DNA of 64,000 nucleotides from the NCBI RefSeq assembly GCF_035222485.1, contig NC_085921.1, positions 3,906,001 through 3,970,000 on the forward strand. Direction: 5' to 3'. The DNA is from Podospora pseudoanserina. Its lineage: Eukaryota > Ascomycota > Sordariomycetes > Sordariales > Podosporaceae. The notes below the pieces were generated by a model, which saw only the letters and a list, made by a program, of their open reading frames with translations, was not told the DNA's origin and ran no database searches. Within the stretch, counting starts at the first letter, position 1, and each line of letters starts with the position of its first letter. This document shows positions 34,099-45,381 of this stretch, piece by piece. The position numbers and the translations under genes were made by a program.

Positions 34099-35462
34099 TT
34101 AGAAGGGGATGTTGACCGGGGCAGCCTGGGAGGCGGCCATCATCTCCTGCTCGTCCATCTCAGGGGCAGCCTCGATGGCAATCGCAACGCCCACCTTCGC
34201 TTGTTGCTGTTGACAAAGTTAGTGAAACGTTCGCGATTTGTTATGGTACAATTACGTACCGTCATGTGGTCAACGTCAGCAGAGAAAGTCATCATGAGAG
34301 GAGCCATGACGCGCTTCTCGAGCACACAGCCAAGTCTGCCCTTCGAGTCGATCTGCGCCCGGAAAGTCGACATTCTGAAGTCGTACTTGGCTCCGAAAGC
34401 AGTAACGCCCTCCTTCTGGAGACCGCCACCCAACATGGGGTTAGCAGGAGCAACACTAAGCGACATATCGACACCAGCCTGAACCTTGTCAGAGAGGCGG
34501 CGCCAGTACGAGGTATTCAGAGCACCCTGGGCCTGCAACTGAGCGCTGGCGATCCAGTCCTCGGCCTTGTAACGGGCAACATAACTGACGGCCGTTACCG
34601 GAGGTTCGAGTCTCGACTGACGTTGCCAAACAGCTTCGAGGCCGACGGCAAGTTTGGGAGTGAGCGACTGCATGTAATGACCGATAAGGATACCGCTCAA
34701 ACCGCCCTCGAGGACGGAGGGGTTGAGGGCCTTGAGTGAGGCCACAAAGTCGGCGCCATTGTATTCGTGCTCGAGCTGGATGGAATCACCCTGTCCGGTG
34801 CCGACCTGGAACTGCGACTTGCTGACGTGTGTCGAGTCGGGGCCCCATCTCCAGTTGAATCGTCCAGAAAGAGCGCCAACCTCATCAATGCTGCCCTGGG
34901 CGAAACACTATGCACCACATATTAGAAAATGCCAGAAGTAATAGTCCCGCCAAGTCACATACCCGATTGGTTCCGTAAAGAGCTGCAAATGTATAGGGGT
35001 TCAGACGCTCGCCCAGCGCAAACTGATGTGATACTTGAAACCTTGAGATTGCCAGTTAGGATCATGTCTTGTAACTTCGGCCGCCAGCAACCATATCCAT
35101 CGGCGCATCGCGGTGACGCTGGTACATGTTGAAATCATGGTTGCCGTTGTATAGAAGGAAACGTACAGAGGGCTCAGGCTGAAAGGCTTTGTGAGCTCGG
35201 CGCGAAGGCCGGAGAACATGTGCTGCTGGGCAAGAACATCTCGGTTGACCTCTGCAAGTTGGACACAGTCAGCGCCACTTCCCAATGCCAACGTCTTTTT
35301 CTTCTAGAGTCACATACCCTTGGAGATGTCTTCTACCTTTCCGGGATTTGACAAGCCGAGCTTTGCTCTCCTCTCTTGGAAAGCATTGTAAACATCTGAG
35401 AGACCGGAGAAGATGGGGTTATTTTGCAATGCCGCAAATGGCGAGCTGTAGCTGGACGCCAT
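34099..35462 (-). CDS. tom40: TOM40 mitochondrial outer-membrane import channel
   Basis: The beta-barrel pore of the TOM complex, through which nearly all mitochondrial precursors enter. Five exons: 35462-35318, 35251-35167, 35041-34963, 34907-34260, 34206-34099; introns 53-125 nt. Product 354 residues, as expected for fungi. The N-terminus [21 protein letters not shown], the segment [20 protein letters not shown], alternating beta-strands ([21 protein letters not shown]) and the end NIPFstop all fit the family. There is no cleavable presequence, as normal for this protein. It is divergent from the PFK-2 gene. Confidence 0.95.
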
Positions 35463-36850
35463 TATGAGAGCAATCGCAGCTTGTGAAGGGCTGGTTTCGG
35501 CTGATTCTATATCGGAACAGAAGTTTCCTCGGCGGGAGGAGAGGGCAGGTGGTAGTGAAATCGCCGGGGCTGGTCCGAGGGGTTCTCGCGATGTCGTGGA
35601 GTTTGAGCAGCTTGCTGGAGACTCTCGTCTGGTTTGCTAAGACCTGAGCTTGACGACGAAGGCAAGAGCCAGGCCAAAAATTTCGCGGTGCAGCAGGCTT
35701 GCCCAGTTTGTTGGCCCTTGCGCTGCATTTTTTGGTGGGGCTTGCTCCATGTTTGTTAGTGGTCGCCAAGGAACGAGCAGAACTCGCAGCACCCAAATCC
35801 AGGTGACGACACCGAACCGCCCGCCACGGCCGGGTCCGGAGAAAGTCACGACCGAATTCTGTACGAAAAACTCCGTACATAGAGCAGTATCCAGGTACTA
35901 CACTAAGTAGGTAGGAGCAAGTCTCTTGCCCAGCATAGCACCCGATAAGATGCGATAAAGAAAGTCATTGAAACATCAAAACTACATGTCACATATGCTT
36001 CTTCCAGACGGCAAGACTGGAGACTTGAAATTCTATCCGAGTGAGGGGTAGCTGTGTGTTGAATGTCTCATAGTTGCAGTATATTCAACTCATGATCTTT
36101 GACGTGCCACAGTGGCCGTTCCCTTGTTTGACGGGAGGGTTGATCACTAACAGTGTAAGGTAGGCACATAGGTAATGCGCAGTGGCGCCTCGCCCTTGGC
36201 CCGTTCCCTCCAGCGGAAGCCCGGATTCTTCCACCTTCGATCTTAATAGCGCCCCGTGGGAGCCTCTTGCACTTGCTTCACGTCGGTCGTCTCTAAGCGG
36301 ATAGCAGCGTCGCATTCGCCGCCCTTACACTACACGCTTCCATTTGCTCACGGCTTCTGATTTTGTTTCATCCGCTTGTCGTTCATCTTGTCCCCCATTC
36401 TCCATCCCGTTTAACCTCCACGCTGAAAGTGGAGTCCCCGTACCAGGCCCAAGTCCCACGAACTTCGCTCCTCATCTGAGATTTGCCCGCCAATGCTTAT
36501 CTGTGGCCCATAAGTCACCTGTTACATCATTCTGTATAAAGAGGCGACGCCGAATCCGAGCTTTGGGAAGCCCTCTTCTTCATCCGAGCTTTGGGAAGCC
36601 CTCTTCTTCATCCACAGCTGGTGTGACAAACATATTCATCCACACACACGGCCCCTCGTCGAGTTAGACGTCTTTCTTGGCAAAAACCATCTCGACCTAC
36701 GACCTACCTGACTTGGCAAGGTTGAAGATAAAAGAGGGGCATCACCAGTTGCAGAGATCACTTCGTAATCCGAGACGCAGAATATTACCCTCTCTCCCGT
36801 GTACATCCTACTGGACGCTCGCAAAACGCGGACAGTCTTGAATAATCACC
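35463..36850. other. Divergent promoter region TOM40 / PFK-2
   Basis: About 1.4 kb between two divergent genes, with the tandem 28-mer listed separately. Small open frames on both strands look non-coding. Confidence 0.5.
36555..36610 (+). repeat. Exact tandem duplication of a 28-base unit
   Basis: Two identical copies lie head to tail: 36555-36582 and 36583-36610 (unit begins TCCGAGCTTTGGGAAG). The repeat is about 240 bases upstream of the PFK-2 uORF, probably in its promoter or leader. Exact identity suggests a recent duplication. Confidence 0.9.
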
Positions 36851-36868
36851 ATGGATACACTCCTGTAA
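36851..36868 (+). promoter_or_regulatory. Five-codon upstream ORF (MDTLL) in front of PFK-2
   Basis: ATG at 36851 in a strong context (CACCATGG) is followed by four codons and TAA at 36866-36868. The PFK-2 ATG at 36873 is just 4 bases after this stop. Reading MDTLL into the main protein would need a 25-nt intron, which is too short for normal splicing. A uORF that controls translation by leaky scanning or reinitiation is the simplest reading. Confidence 0.55.
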
Positions 36869-36872
36869 GTCA

Positions 36873-38912
36873 ATGGTGGAGACTCCTAGACAGCACAGCT
36901 CCGTCGAGCCTCGATCAATGAAGGGCATCAGGGACAGCATCGCTAATGATGACAGAACTGCCGAAATCGCGGCCAATGCCCCACGCTACCGCCGCAAGAG
37001 TTCAACTTTCATCGATGGTATTCACGATGTCCCAAGCGAGGTGGGCAATTTGGCCCCAGCCCAGTTGTACAGCACCATGTCTGGTCGTCTCTTCCATTCG
37101 GGGAGAATCGCCATCGTAATGGTTGGCCTTCCAGCTAGAGGAAAGACGTAGGTTCCCCTCGGTGAAACCACATGCACCGTTTCGTGGCTGACAAGCAGTT
37201 TATCAGTCACATCTGTGTCTCCATGGCTCGCTATCTCTCTTGGTATGTTCCCCTTCTATGTGGCAGGACGCAATGTGAAACTAACATACCCATAGGCTTG
37301 GTGTCAAGACTCGCATATTCCACCTTGGTGACTACCGCCGAGCTACGGTTGGCCAAGGAGGCCATGTTCCACAGGACTATTTCTACCCCAATGCCTCGCC
37401 AGCGTCTGTCATGCTTCGCCAGAAAATCCTCAAGAAATGCAGGGAGGATATTTACGGCTGGCTGAACCATGAAAATGGTCAGGTTGCGATTTACGACGCC
37501 GTGAATCCCACCGCAAGCGGCCGTCGTGCCCTTGCCAAAGAATTTGCCAAGCATGATGTTCAGACACTGTTTATCGAGTCTTTTGTGGATGATCAAGAGA
37601 TCCTCAAAGAAAACGCCCGAAATGTCAAGATTTCGTCTCCAGATGTAAGTACAAAAAACAATGGTAGCTGCGCCTTGCGAGCAGACGGAAATGCTCACAG
37701 TGTGCAGTTCCACGGCATGGACCCAGATGAGGCCGCCAAACGCTATCTCAAACGCATCGAGACGAAGATTCCCGTATTTGAAACCATGGCAGAGGAAGAG
37801 CTCAACTACGTCAAGATGATCAACGCTGGCCAGGCCTTCTTTTACAACAACGTCAGCTTCAACTACCTCTCGCACCGTATTGTTTTCTATCTCACCAACC
37901 TCCACATCAAACACCGTACCACCTTCTTTGTCCGTGCAGGTACCGCTACTGAGGAGGATTCTTACAAGGCCGATGCGCCGCTCTCCGCCGAGGGCGAGGC
38001 GTATGCTCAAGTTATGGCCGAGACGCTTATGCGGCATCGAGAGCAAGAGCGACAGGCGATTATCGATCAGGGCGGCCCTGATGTTCCTCTGCGTCCGCTC
38101 ACGATTTGGACGTCGACCAGGCTGCGGACAATTCAGACAGCCGAGCCTCTTGAGAAGTTGGGGTACAAAGTTCGACACAGAAGCCAAATGTCACAAATTA
38201 ACCCGGGAGTGTGTGAGAAGCTTTCGGAGAGGGCGATCAGAAATTTGTATCCTGAAGAGGTGGAGAAGCACGAGTTGGATCCGTATCATCATCGGTATCC
38301 CCGCGCTGAGGTATGTTTTCTTTTTCTTTTTCCTTTCTTGATTATTTATATTGTCCCCTAACCCCCTTTTAGTCCTACCATGACCTAGCCGTGCGCCTCG
38401 AACCCATCATTCTTGAGCTTGAGCGTGAGCAAAATGATCTTTTGATCATCGCCCACGAGTCGGTCTTGAGGGTTCTGTACTCTTACCTAATGCACTGCTC
38501 TACTCGAGACATTCCCAAGCTTAAGTTCCCCCGAGACGAAATTATCGAGATCATTCCTGCAGCATATCAGAACGAGGCAAAGCGAATTCACATTCCGGGC
38601 CTCGACCCGCGGATGATACCTGGCAGCCCAGAGGATATAAGGATCCCGGTGCCGCCTGGGTTCGATGACTTTGGGAAACAGCTTAGTCCGATTAGTATTC
38701 CGGCCATGATGATGGGGACTCCACCTAGTGCCACCGAAGTCACGGTGGGGTTTGCCACGGGGAATAGGAAGGGGAGCATCAGTGTGAGTAATACTGGTGG
38801 ACTGAGAAGTGTCAGCGGTAGTTTCAGTGGAGGGGAGAGACCGGTGACAGAGAAGATTGTGAATAACACTGCGAAGGAGATGGTGGAGGACAAGGTTGAA
38901 GACGAGGATTAA
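36873..38912 (+). CDS. 6-phosphofructo-2-kinase / fructose-2,6-bisphosphatase with an inactive phosphatase site
   Basis: Makes fructose 2,6-bisphosphate, the activator of glycolytic PFK-1. Five exons: 36873-37147, 37207-37242, 37296-37644, 37708-38310, 38373-38912; 600 residues. The kinase P-loop is GLPARGKT (residues 85-92), and LGDYRR and YDAVNPTASGRR are also present. The phosphatase half is recognisable, but the catalytic motif RHGE is replaced by RAGT (residues 296-299), removing the phospho-accepting His. The second His is kept (IIAHESVLR). Yeast Pfk26 is likewise known to lack the catalytic His, so I infer a kinase-only enzyme. The C-terminus is a Ser/Gly-rich tail suited to phospho-regulation. 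The start codon is uncertain; see the uORF entry. Confidence 0.9.
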
Positions 38913-39027
38913 ATGGCCGGAAGAACACTGTTTGGTGATTTTATTTATTCAGCGGTTACTTGAATAATGAGTAGTATGAATATCAAACTGTTAGAATGTT
39001 CATGAATTGAACCTCGGCCGCGCGACA

Positions 39028-39040
39028 TTAACCCTAACCC
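39028..39040 (+). promoter_or_regulatory. Telomere-like TTAACCCTAACCC motif
   Basis: Nearly two CCCTAA units lie 112 bases upstream of the MAT2B-like start. In other fungi such teloboxes in promoters bind Tbf1-type factors; here it is only a motif. The same nonamer (as GGGTTAGGG) occurs at 4451-4459. Confidence 0.4.
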
Positions 39041-39151
39041 ACACGGACAAAGGCGATGACGTTACCCCTCTGCGCCCAATGCAAGCGATTCGGAGGGCAG
39101 CTTCCGGCCAGTTTCACCACGAGCCTTCTATCATACTCTTCGATTTCCATT

Positions 39152-40301
39152 ATGGGCGGCAAGACAGCAGTTGTCACGGGAGCTACCGGCCTGTTGGGAA
39201 GGCAGGTGCTTAAGGCTTTTGCAAACAATGACTGGACTGTCAAAGGAACTGGCTTCTCCCGCGCTGATGGCACTGACATCTTGAAGGTTGACTTGACCAA
39301 TGCTGATGAGCTGAAGAAGGTCCTCGACGATGTCAAGTACGTATCACACAGCAAACAAAAGAGATGTGACTGACTAACAATAACGCAGACCACAAGTGGT
39401 GGTTCACTGTACGTCAAGACTAGCATCTCATCTGATTTGATAGCACAGCTCTCAAACTAACCCACATGTTATCAAAGCCGCTGCCAACAGGTTTCCCGAC
39501 AAGGTTGACAAAGACCCCGAGGGAACACGAACTCTCAACGTCGAGGCACCTCGCACACTTGCTCGGCTCTGCGCAGAGAGAGGCATCTTGTTGACTTACA
39601 TTTCCACCGACTACGTGTTCCCCGGCAAGCCCGGCGATGCTCCTTATGAGAACAACGCCGAGCCTGCCCCGACCAACCTGTATGGACAGACCAAGCTCGA
39701 GGGCGAGCGGGCAGTCCTCCATGAATTCAAGATGGCCGGAAAGGAAGGTCTGGGAGTGGTGTTACGTGTACCCGTCCTCTACGGCTCAGCTAAGAGCAAC
39801 GCTGAAAGTGCGGTGAATGTCTTGATGGATTCAGTACTCAAAGCTCAGCAGGAGGGTGCCAATATAAACATGGATCATTGGGCTCTCCGCTACCCAACAA
39901 ACACCGAGGACATTGGCCGGGTGCTCAAAGGTGAGCATTTTCTGAGTTTGCCCCCAACAACCTCGACAATTTTTAAGGAACGGGGAGGCTAATGGTCCCT
40001 GGTAGACATCGCTGCCAAGTATCTAGAGACCAGTGATCGGAACTCGCTGCCGAGGATTCTCCAATTCTCGAGCGAGGATAAGTACACCAAGTATGAGATT
40101 TGTCAGTTATTTGCAGAGATCAACGGATTGCCCATCGACCGGATCAAGCCCAACACGGAAGGGAACGACCCGAATGCAAGTGTCCAGCGACCTTACGATT
40201 GTCACCTCAGTACCAAGGCATTGAAAGACTTGGGCATTGACGTGTCGACCCAGGATTTCGTGGGATGGTGGAGAAGGGAGTTTAGGGCTTTTAGACACTG
40301 A
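39152..40301 (+). CDS. RmlD/MAT2B-like NAD(P)-dependent sugar-nucleotide reductase
   Basis: Extended short-chain dehydrogenase fold related to dTDP-4-dehydrorhamnose reductase and to the beta subunit of human methionine adenosyltransferase. Four exons: 39152-39336, 39389-39408, 39478-39930, 40006-40301; 317 residues. Exon 2 is only 20 nt and codes PQVVVH. The NAD(P)-binding motif is TGATGLLGRQ (residues 9-18). The catalytic-type YGQTK (Tyr-x-x-x-Lys) and the STDYVF block are present. Whether it regulates AdoMet synthesis or reduces a sugar cannot be decided from sequence. An in-frame ATG at 39056 would add 32 residues; the nearer start places the Rossmann fold at the usual distance. Confidence 0.85.
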
Positions 40302-41036
40302 TGATTGATTGGGAGGTGTGAAACATGGGGAGACACGCCCGCTGAATCTCGATACTTGGACAGCTGCCCTTGGCATGCCAGGCTTGACAGAAACGCGGCG
40401 AGCGGGAGGTGTGCTCAGGGGTTGGTATGTGATGGTGTTATGACTTGAGAATCGAGATAGAGCCCTGAGCGACCCTTGCTTCCCACACTTTGCAACCTTC
40501 AAGACAGTGATCAGTGAGTGGTTCGGCGAATCCATACTGGATACCGTATAGCGTCATATTGCCGAAGGCCGTGACGAATGCAAGTTTGCGTGGATTTCCG
40601 CGTTTGAAGGAGCCGTGCAAATTCCGCGCAAAGGCAGGCACATGTTTGTACCCGTGAAAAGCTCTGTATATCGAGATGAAGGGAGAGGTGGTTTGCCTTG
40701 TGACTACTTAATCATTTTCGGATCAGATCCCTTCCTTCTCTCTCTTTCTGCTTGGATCTCGTCCCCTAAAAACGAAAAGATTGGCTCTGCAGCCTGCACC
40801 ACATACATAGCCTGGAAACCCTTCCGATCGATCTCAGGGCAACCCGACGACGTGGTTGGCGTCGGCTATCTCCAGCAGCAGCCCCGGACCCCTGTGGCAG
40901 GACCCCTGAACCGCTGAGTCCCCACTGATCGCGACACCTCGGCCGCCGCCGGCCCCCCCGAAACCTGGCAAGCACAGAGTAACGGACCGCCAAGGATCCA
41001 CGCCACCTGAGCAGACAGGTGCCAAGGAAGCCGGCC
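40302..41036. other. Intergenic region upstream of the RA-PH gene
   Basis: About 0.7 kb with the MAT2B-like 3' flank and the promoter/leader of the next gene. No gene seen; an upstream non-coding exon of the RA-PH gene cannot be excluded. Confidence 0.5.
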
Positions 41037-44000
41037 ATGGCAGCCACCAACCAGACCAACACCATCCACTTCTCACCAACACTCAGAGGCAGCAGACGCC
41101 ATGCCCTGACGGGCAAGACGGGGAATGTTTGGGCGGCCAGGCTTGCAGTAGACGATGGCTGGCTGCCCGCTAGCACAACCAGCAGCAGCATGGCAACCGA
41201 GAGCAGCACCAGCACCAGCACCAGCACCAGTACCACAAACAGCTGGGGGGTGAGAAGGGGAAGGGGAGGGGGCAGGAGACGGTCTCGCTCGCTCTCGTCG
41301 CTGCTGGAGGAGATGCGGGAGATACTGCCATTGGCTGTTGAGAAGGGACCTGGAAGCAGAGAAACTGCAAGACGGATGACTGGAACTGCCTTCAACCCAT
41401 CGTTCGAGCTCCCGCCTCTTCAGCCTCTCCTGCTGCCGCAGCCCCTGTCGTTGAGAAAGGACGGGGGGAATCGTGCTCAACCCAGACTCGTCGGTGCCGA
41501 TGACGTGAATAATAAGTTCAGGCTGGCGGGGCACACGCCGCACAACAACCTTACCGAGAAGCTTGCTTGCTTGTCCCGCCCATCACCTGCACCTGCCAGC
41601 ACCCTCCCAGGCCCGGTTAATGGTAATGGTAATAGTAATAAGAAGATTGATGTCCGGAGCAAACCACTGCCGTCACCACCGTCACCATCGTCCCAACCGT
41701 CCCAACAACTTCAACCATCGTCACCTTTGTCAGACATCAACATCAACCAGCAGCAACACCAGCAGCACGAAACACGGCGCAGGCACGAGACGCTGCAGTT
41801 TGTCCGCGGGGAGCACGAGGTGGCACGGCTGGAAGCCGAAACGAACGGGACCCTTGCCGAACAGCGGAAGTCAGACTGCGACGTCCAACAGCAGGCGCAC
41901 CAGCACCTGCAGCTATCCGCGGTACCGCCGCTCACGCCCCTTTCAGCAACGTCCCCCATGGGATTCAGTCCGATGCTGGACAAGTTTTTTTCTTCCGATC
42001 GTCGACGACGCAAGTCCAAGACCTCGCCTTCTACCTCTCCGGATTCCACTCCAACCACCTCACAGAAAACCGCTTCGCCCGTCTCACCCAATTCCTCCCT
42101 TTCCCAGTGGTCGTTTTTTTCATCAAAGGACAAGGAGAAAGACATCACCAGCCAAACCGCTGGCAGCCAATCCCCGGCTCAGAAAATCATGCCTCGACAT
42201 TACATCAAGGCAGGTGGACAGACGAGCACTGGCGCACGAGATGTAAGTGGGCCAATGTGACATCACACTTCCGGGGAAGGGTTCACTAACAGGTTTTTAT
42301 GCAGTCGCTCACCATTTTGTGTAAGAACGACTTTGTGGATGTTGCCATTAGTCGCGAAACCACAGCACACGATGTACTCGTGGAGCTGAAGTCTCTGGAG
42401 CAGTTGGCAGAATTATCGTCTGGTGTCCTGATTGAACAGTACAATGCTTTCGGCCTCGAAAGACCGCTGCGGCGACAGGAGCGACTGCGCCGTGTGATGG
42501 ACACTTGGGGCCCAGACTCGAAAAACACACTCGCCCTGTCTCATGATGGCCCACCACACGGCTTGAAGCTGGATCTCGAAGGTGCGCCCCAGACTCGCGA
42601 GGCACCACCGGGCTTTTGCTTGTTCATGTATTATCGGGGCCCAGGTCCGAAATTCAAATGGGTGAAGCGGTATATCATACTGTATGAGGACGGGAGAATG
42701 ATTGCTTCGAAATCTAGCAACCCAAAACGTGGCGACAAGGACGTTGTGGCTATATGCCATCTCTCAGATTACGACATGTACCACCCGACGGAAGCTCAGC
42801 TGAGGAGACACCTGAAACCACCAAAAAGAAACGTCATCGCCATGAAGAGCCAGGAGAGAATCAACACGTTTGAAAACACGGACAAGTATGTGCAGTATGT
42901 CTCTGCCGAAGACAAGGAGATTATCAGAAGGTTTCAGAGTCATGTACAGGCCTGGAGGAACTGGCACCTGGCCAAGAGTCTGCTGAGAGAGCCCGAGCCC
43001 GAAAAACCACCACAAATCATGACCGTGGCAGCCGAGCCAAGGAGGACGGTGAAGGAGGTTGGGTTAGGAAACGGGCACAAAACAAGAATATCAGTGGACG
43101 AATCGCCTTACACCATTGGAGCGTTTAAACCGCTGATCGATCTCGACCGGTTCAACAAGTCAATCGACGATTTTGGCAAGGATTGGACACTGGTTGACGG
43201 CGCCGAGAGGAATGATCCATCTGCTGCTGCCGCTTTTCCCGAAAGCTCGCTGCTTGGCGCGGCATATGAAGAGCGAAAGCAGCAGCTGGAGTCCAAGTCG
43301 GCAACGGTAGCCGGAACAGCAGGTGCTGGTGGTAGGCGAGCATTTCCCCCCATCCCGGCGGCGGGCGAGAGTGGTGGGAGCGGTAGTTGTTTTGTCGACC
43401 ACTCGAGGACTGTTTCAGCTACAGACCGGCGACCGCAAAGCCCAGATTCTGTTCGGTCGATTCCTAGGGACGCCATTCCTAGTACTAGCACGGCCGCTAG
43501 AGGGAGAAACGAGCAAGTTGGTTGGTTTGCTTCTGCGGCGGAGCATTCAAGACAGCAACGCAGCCTTATTGAGCAGCAGCAACAACAACAACAGCAGCAG
43601 CAGCAGCTATATCATCAGCAGTCGATGCCACCTCAGATTTTGATGCAACGGCGCCCTAGTACGAGTGCAGGATCTCGAATGATGGGCGGTCTTGGACGGT
43701 CAGTATCTCAGCGGAGATCACATGGTAACAGTTTGGGTAGTGGTGGTGGTGTTGGTCATCCTGTACCGCTTCCTCAACAGCAGCAGTTTAACCAGCCAGC
43801 GTCGAACCCACAGCCCCGTCGACCAATGAGGCAGCAGCCTCAACCCCTCCTTGATTTGACCCCCGAATTTCAGGAAGCGCCGCAGTGGTCGAGGGAGAAT
43901 AAAGGACGGGCGGTGAAGCCTCAGGATGGGAGACCGTTGGTTGATTTGGCCACCGGGCCGGCGTTGGTTTCGGGCGCGGCGAAGATTGAGCAGCCCCCCA

Positions 44001-44046
44001 AGGCGTTGATTCATCGGAGCGAGCAGCAGGCTTTGATGATGCAGAG

Positions 44047-44078
<32 letters not shown>

Positions 44079-44425
44079 TGGGCATGAGACCTGGGACTAG
44101 TGCTGGGCTGCAAAATAGCATGGTGTTGGGAAGAAGGGGGACGGTGAGGAGTAGTGGTGGAGGGATAAGGCCGGGAACTAGTGATACGATGAGGAGTGGA
44201 GGCGGCTACCCACCAGGAGGGGACTATGGAAGGCAAAGGGGGATGTCGCTTGCTGGGCAGGGCGGTGGTGGTGGGTTCGTGGATAATAATGGGCTGGGAA
44301 CGCAGCCAGATCCGAGAGTGATGCAATATGTTTTGCAGCAACAGAAGGAGTTGCAGAAGCAGCAGCAGGAGGGGACTCGGATGGGGAGGTTGAGGACCAC
44401 GAGTGGTGGGAGTCAACCTCAGTAA
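41037..44425 (+). CDS. Large RA and PH domain protein with polyglutamine tracts
   Basis: Two exons, 41037-42242 and 42305-44425 (62-nt intron); about 1108 residues. The first 400 residues are disordered, with Ser-Thr, Gln, His and Pro repeats. Exon 2 opens with a Ras-associating domain (SLTILCKNDFVDVAISRET, residues about 403-490) and then a PH domain (FCLFMYYRGPGPKFKWVKRY to HVQAWRNWHL, about 505-625). This RA-PH order resembles Grb7/MIG-10/Lamellipodin-type adaptors and fungal morphogenesis proteins that couple Ras GTPases to membrane phosphoinositides. The C-terminal half is disordered, with Gln runs at 43572-43606 and 44048-44078. The start is the first in-frame ATG (GCCATGG). The exact partner GTPase is unknown. 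Confidence 0.82.
41202..41230 (+). repeat. AGCACC hexanucleotide repeat coding Ser-Thr
   Basis: About five AGCACC units encode alternating Ser and Thr in the disordered N-terminus of the RA-PH protein. Confidence 0.85.
44048..44078 (+). repeat. CAG repeat coding polyglutamine
   Basis: About ten CAG units in the C-terminal half of the RA-PH protein. A second, mixed CAG/CAA tract lies at 43572-43606. Pure CAG runs are length-variable between strains. Confidence 0.88.
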
Positions 44426-45381
44426 TTTTGGACTTCCAGGTCTACAGGACATACTACAACTACGCATGATACCCATTGGGATTGATGACACGGGGAACAG
44501 ATACAGGTCTGTTAACGGACACGACAGAGGGGGTGGGTGATGTTTTGGTTGATTTTGGGAGTTATTTTAGCTTTGAACAAGCCGGTCTTTTGTTTTGTTT
44601 TTATTTCTCTGGTTTAATTCGAGAGTTGGGACTTTGTATTAGTCTTTTGCTGGCTATCTCTCTGACTTGGGGTGTTTTTGGTGGTTATCTACTGATGGGA
44701 TGTTTTATGTGTTCACACGCGATTACTTCGGTTTTTTTCTTTCTGATGTTCTGTTGTTGTGTGTCTGTCATGTGTTTATGAAATTTGGTCTGGGAAAAGC
44801 AAAAAAAGTCAAACATATTTTGTTTAATAGCGGGTGGAAGGGGAGAGGAAAGGAAGAAAGTTATGAAGGTGCAGGTCTGTCTCTGTGTAGCTCAGAGGTT
44901 GTTGGGGGGGTTGAATGAACAACCGGAAAGAGATGTTTTTTGTATTGACCTTGTTTTGTAATTGTTCTGCTGTGCTTTATTGTGTGTGTGTTCTTGGTCG
45001 TTTGGAGCTTCTTCTTGTTGGGTTATCGTCCTTTCAGAGTTTGGCAGCTTTAAAAGCGGCTATCAAATCCATAGCATGGCTTCTTGGACATCGTGTAAAT
45101 GAAACCTGCACATGTACAAACATAGAATACATAGAATACATAGACAAGGACTTAGACAATCAACTTCTTACTTCACTGTTTCAGTTATTGGAGCGTCATT
45201 CATGTGTTTATATGATTAGGTTAGGTGTATTGCTTTACTATTCTGATTTATTATTCTTTTTTCATGTCAAGAGGTGCAACCCGAGATGGCCTTCTATAGG
45301 TATGGGAAGGAAATCCCAACGACGCTCGCTTTTTATTGCAGCCCCCTTCTTATGAAGTCCTCCTCCACAGAAACCAGGCAC
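44426..45381. other. Convergent 3' intergenic region RA-PH / FPPS
   Basis: T-rich and AT-rich; plus-strand frames look hydrophobic only because of T richness. No gene seen. Confidence 0.55.

Noticed and set aside
36865-36889. 25-nt intron joining MDTLL to the PFK-2 frame
   Set aside because: The splice sites exist and the frame fits, but 25 nt is half the size of the shortest other intron here (50 nt).
37231-38187. 318-residue frame antisense to PFK-2
   Set aside because: Covers conserved kinase/phosphatase exons and introns on the other strand; no recognisable domain.
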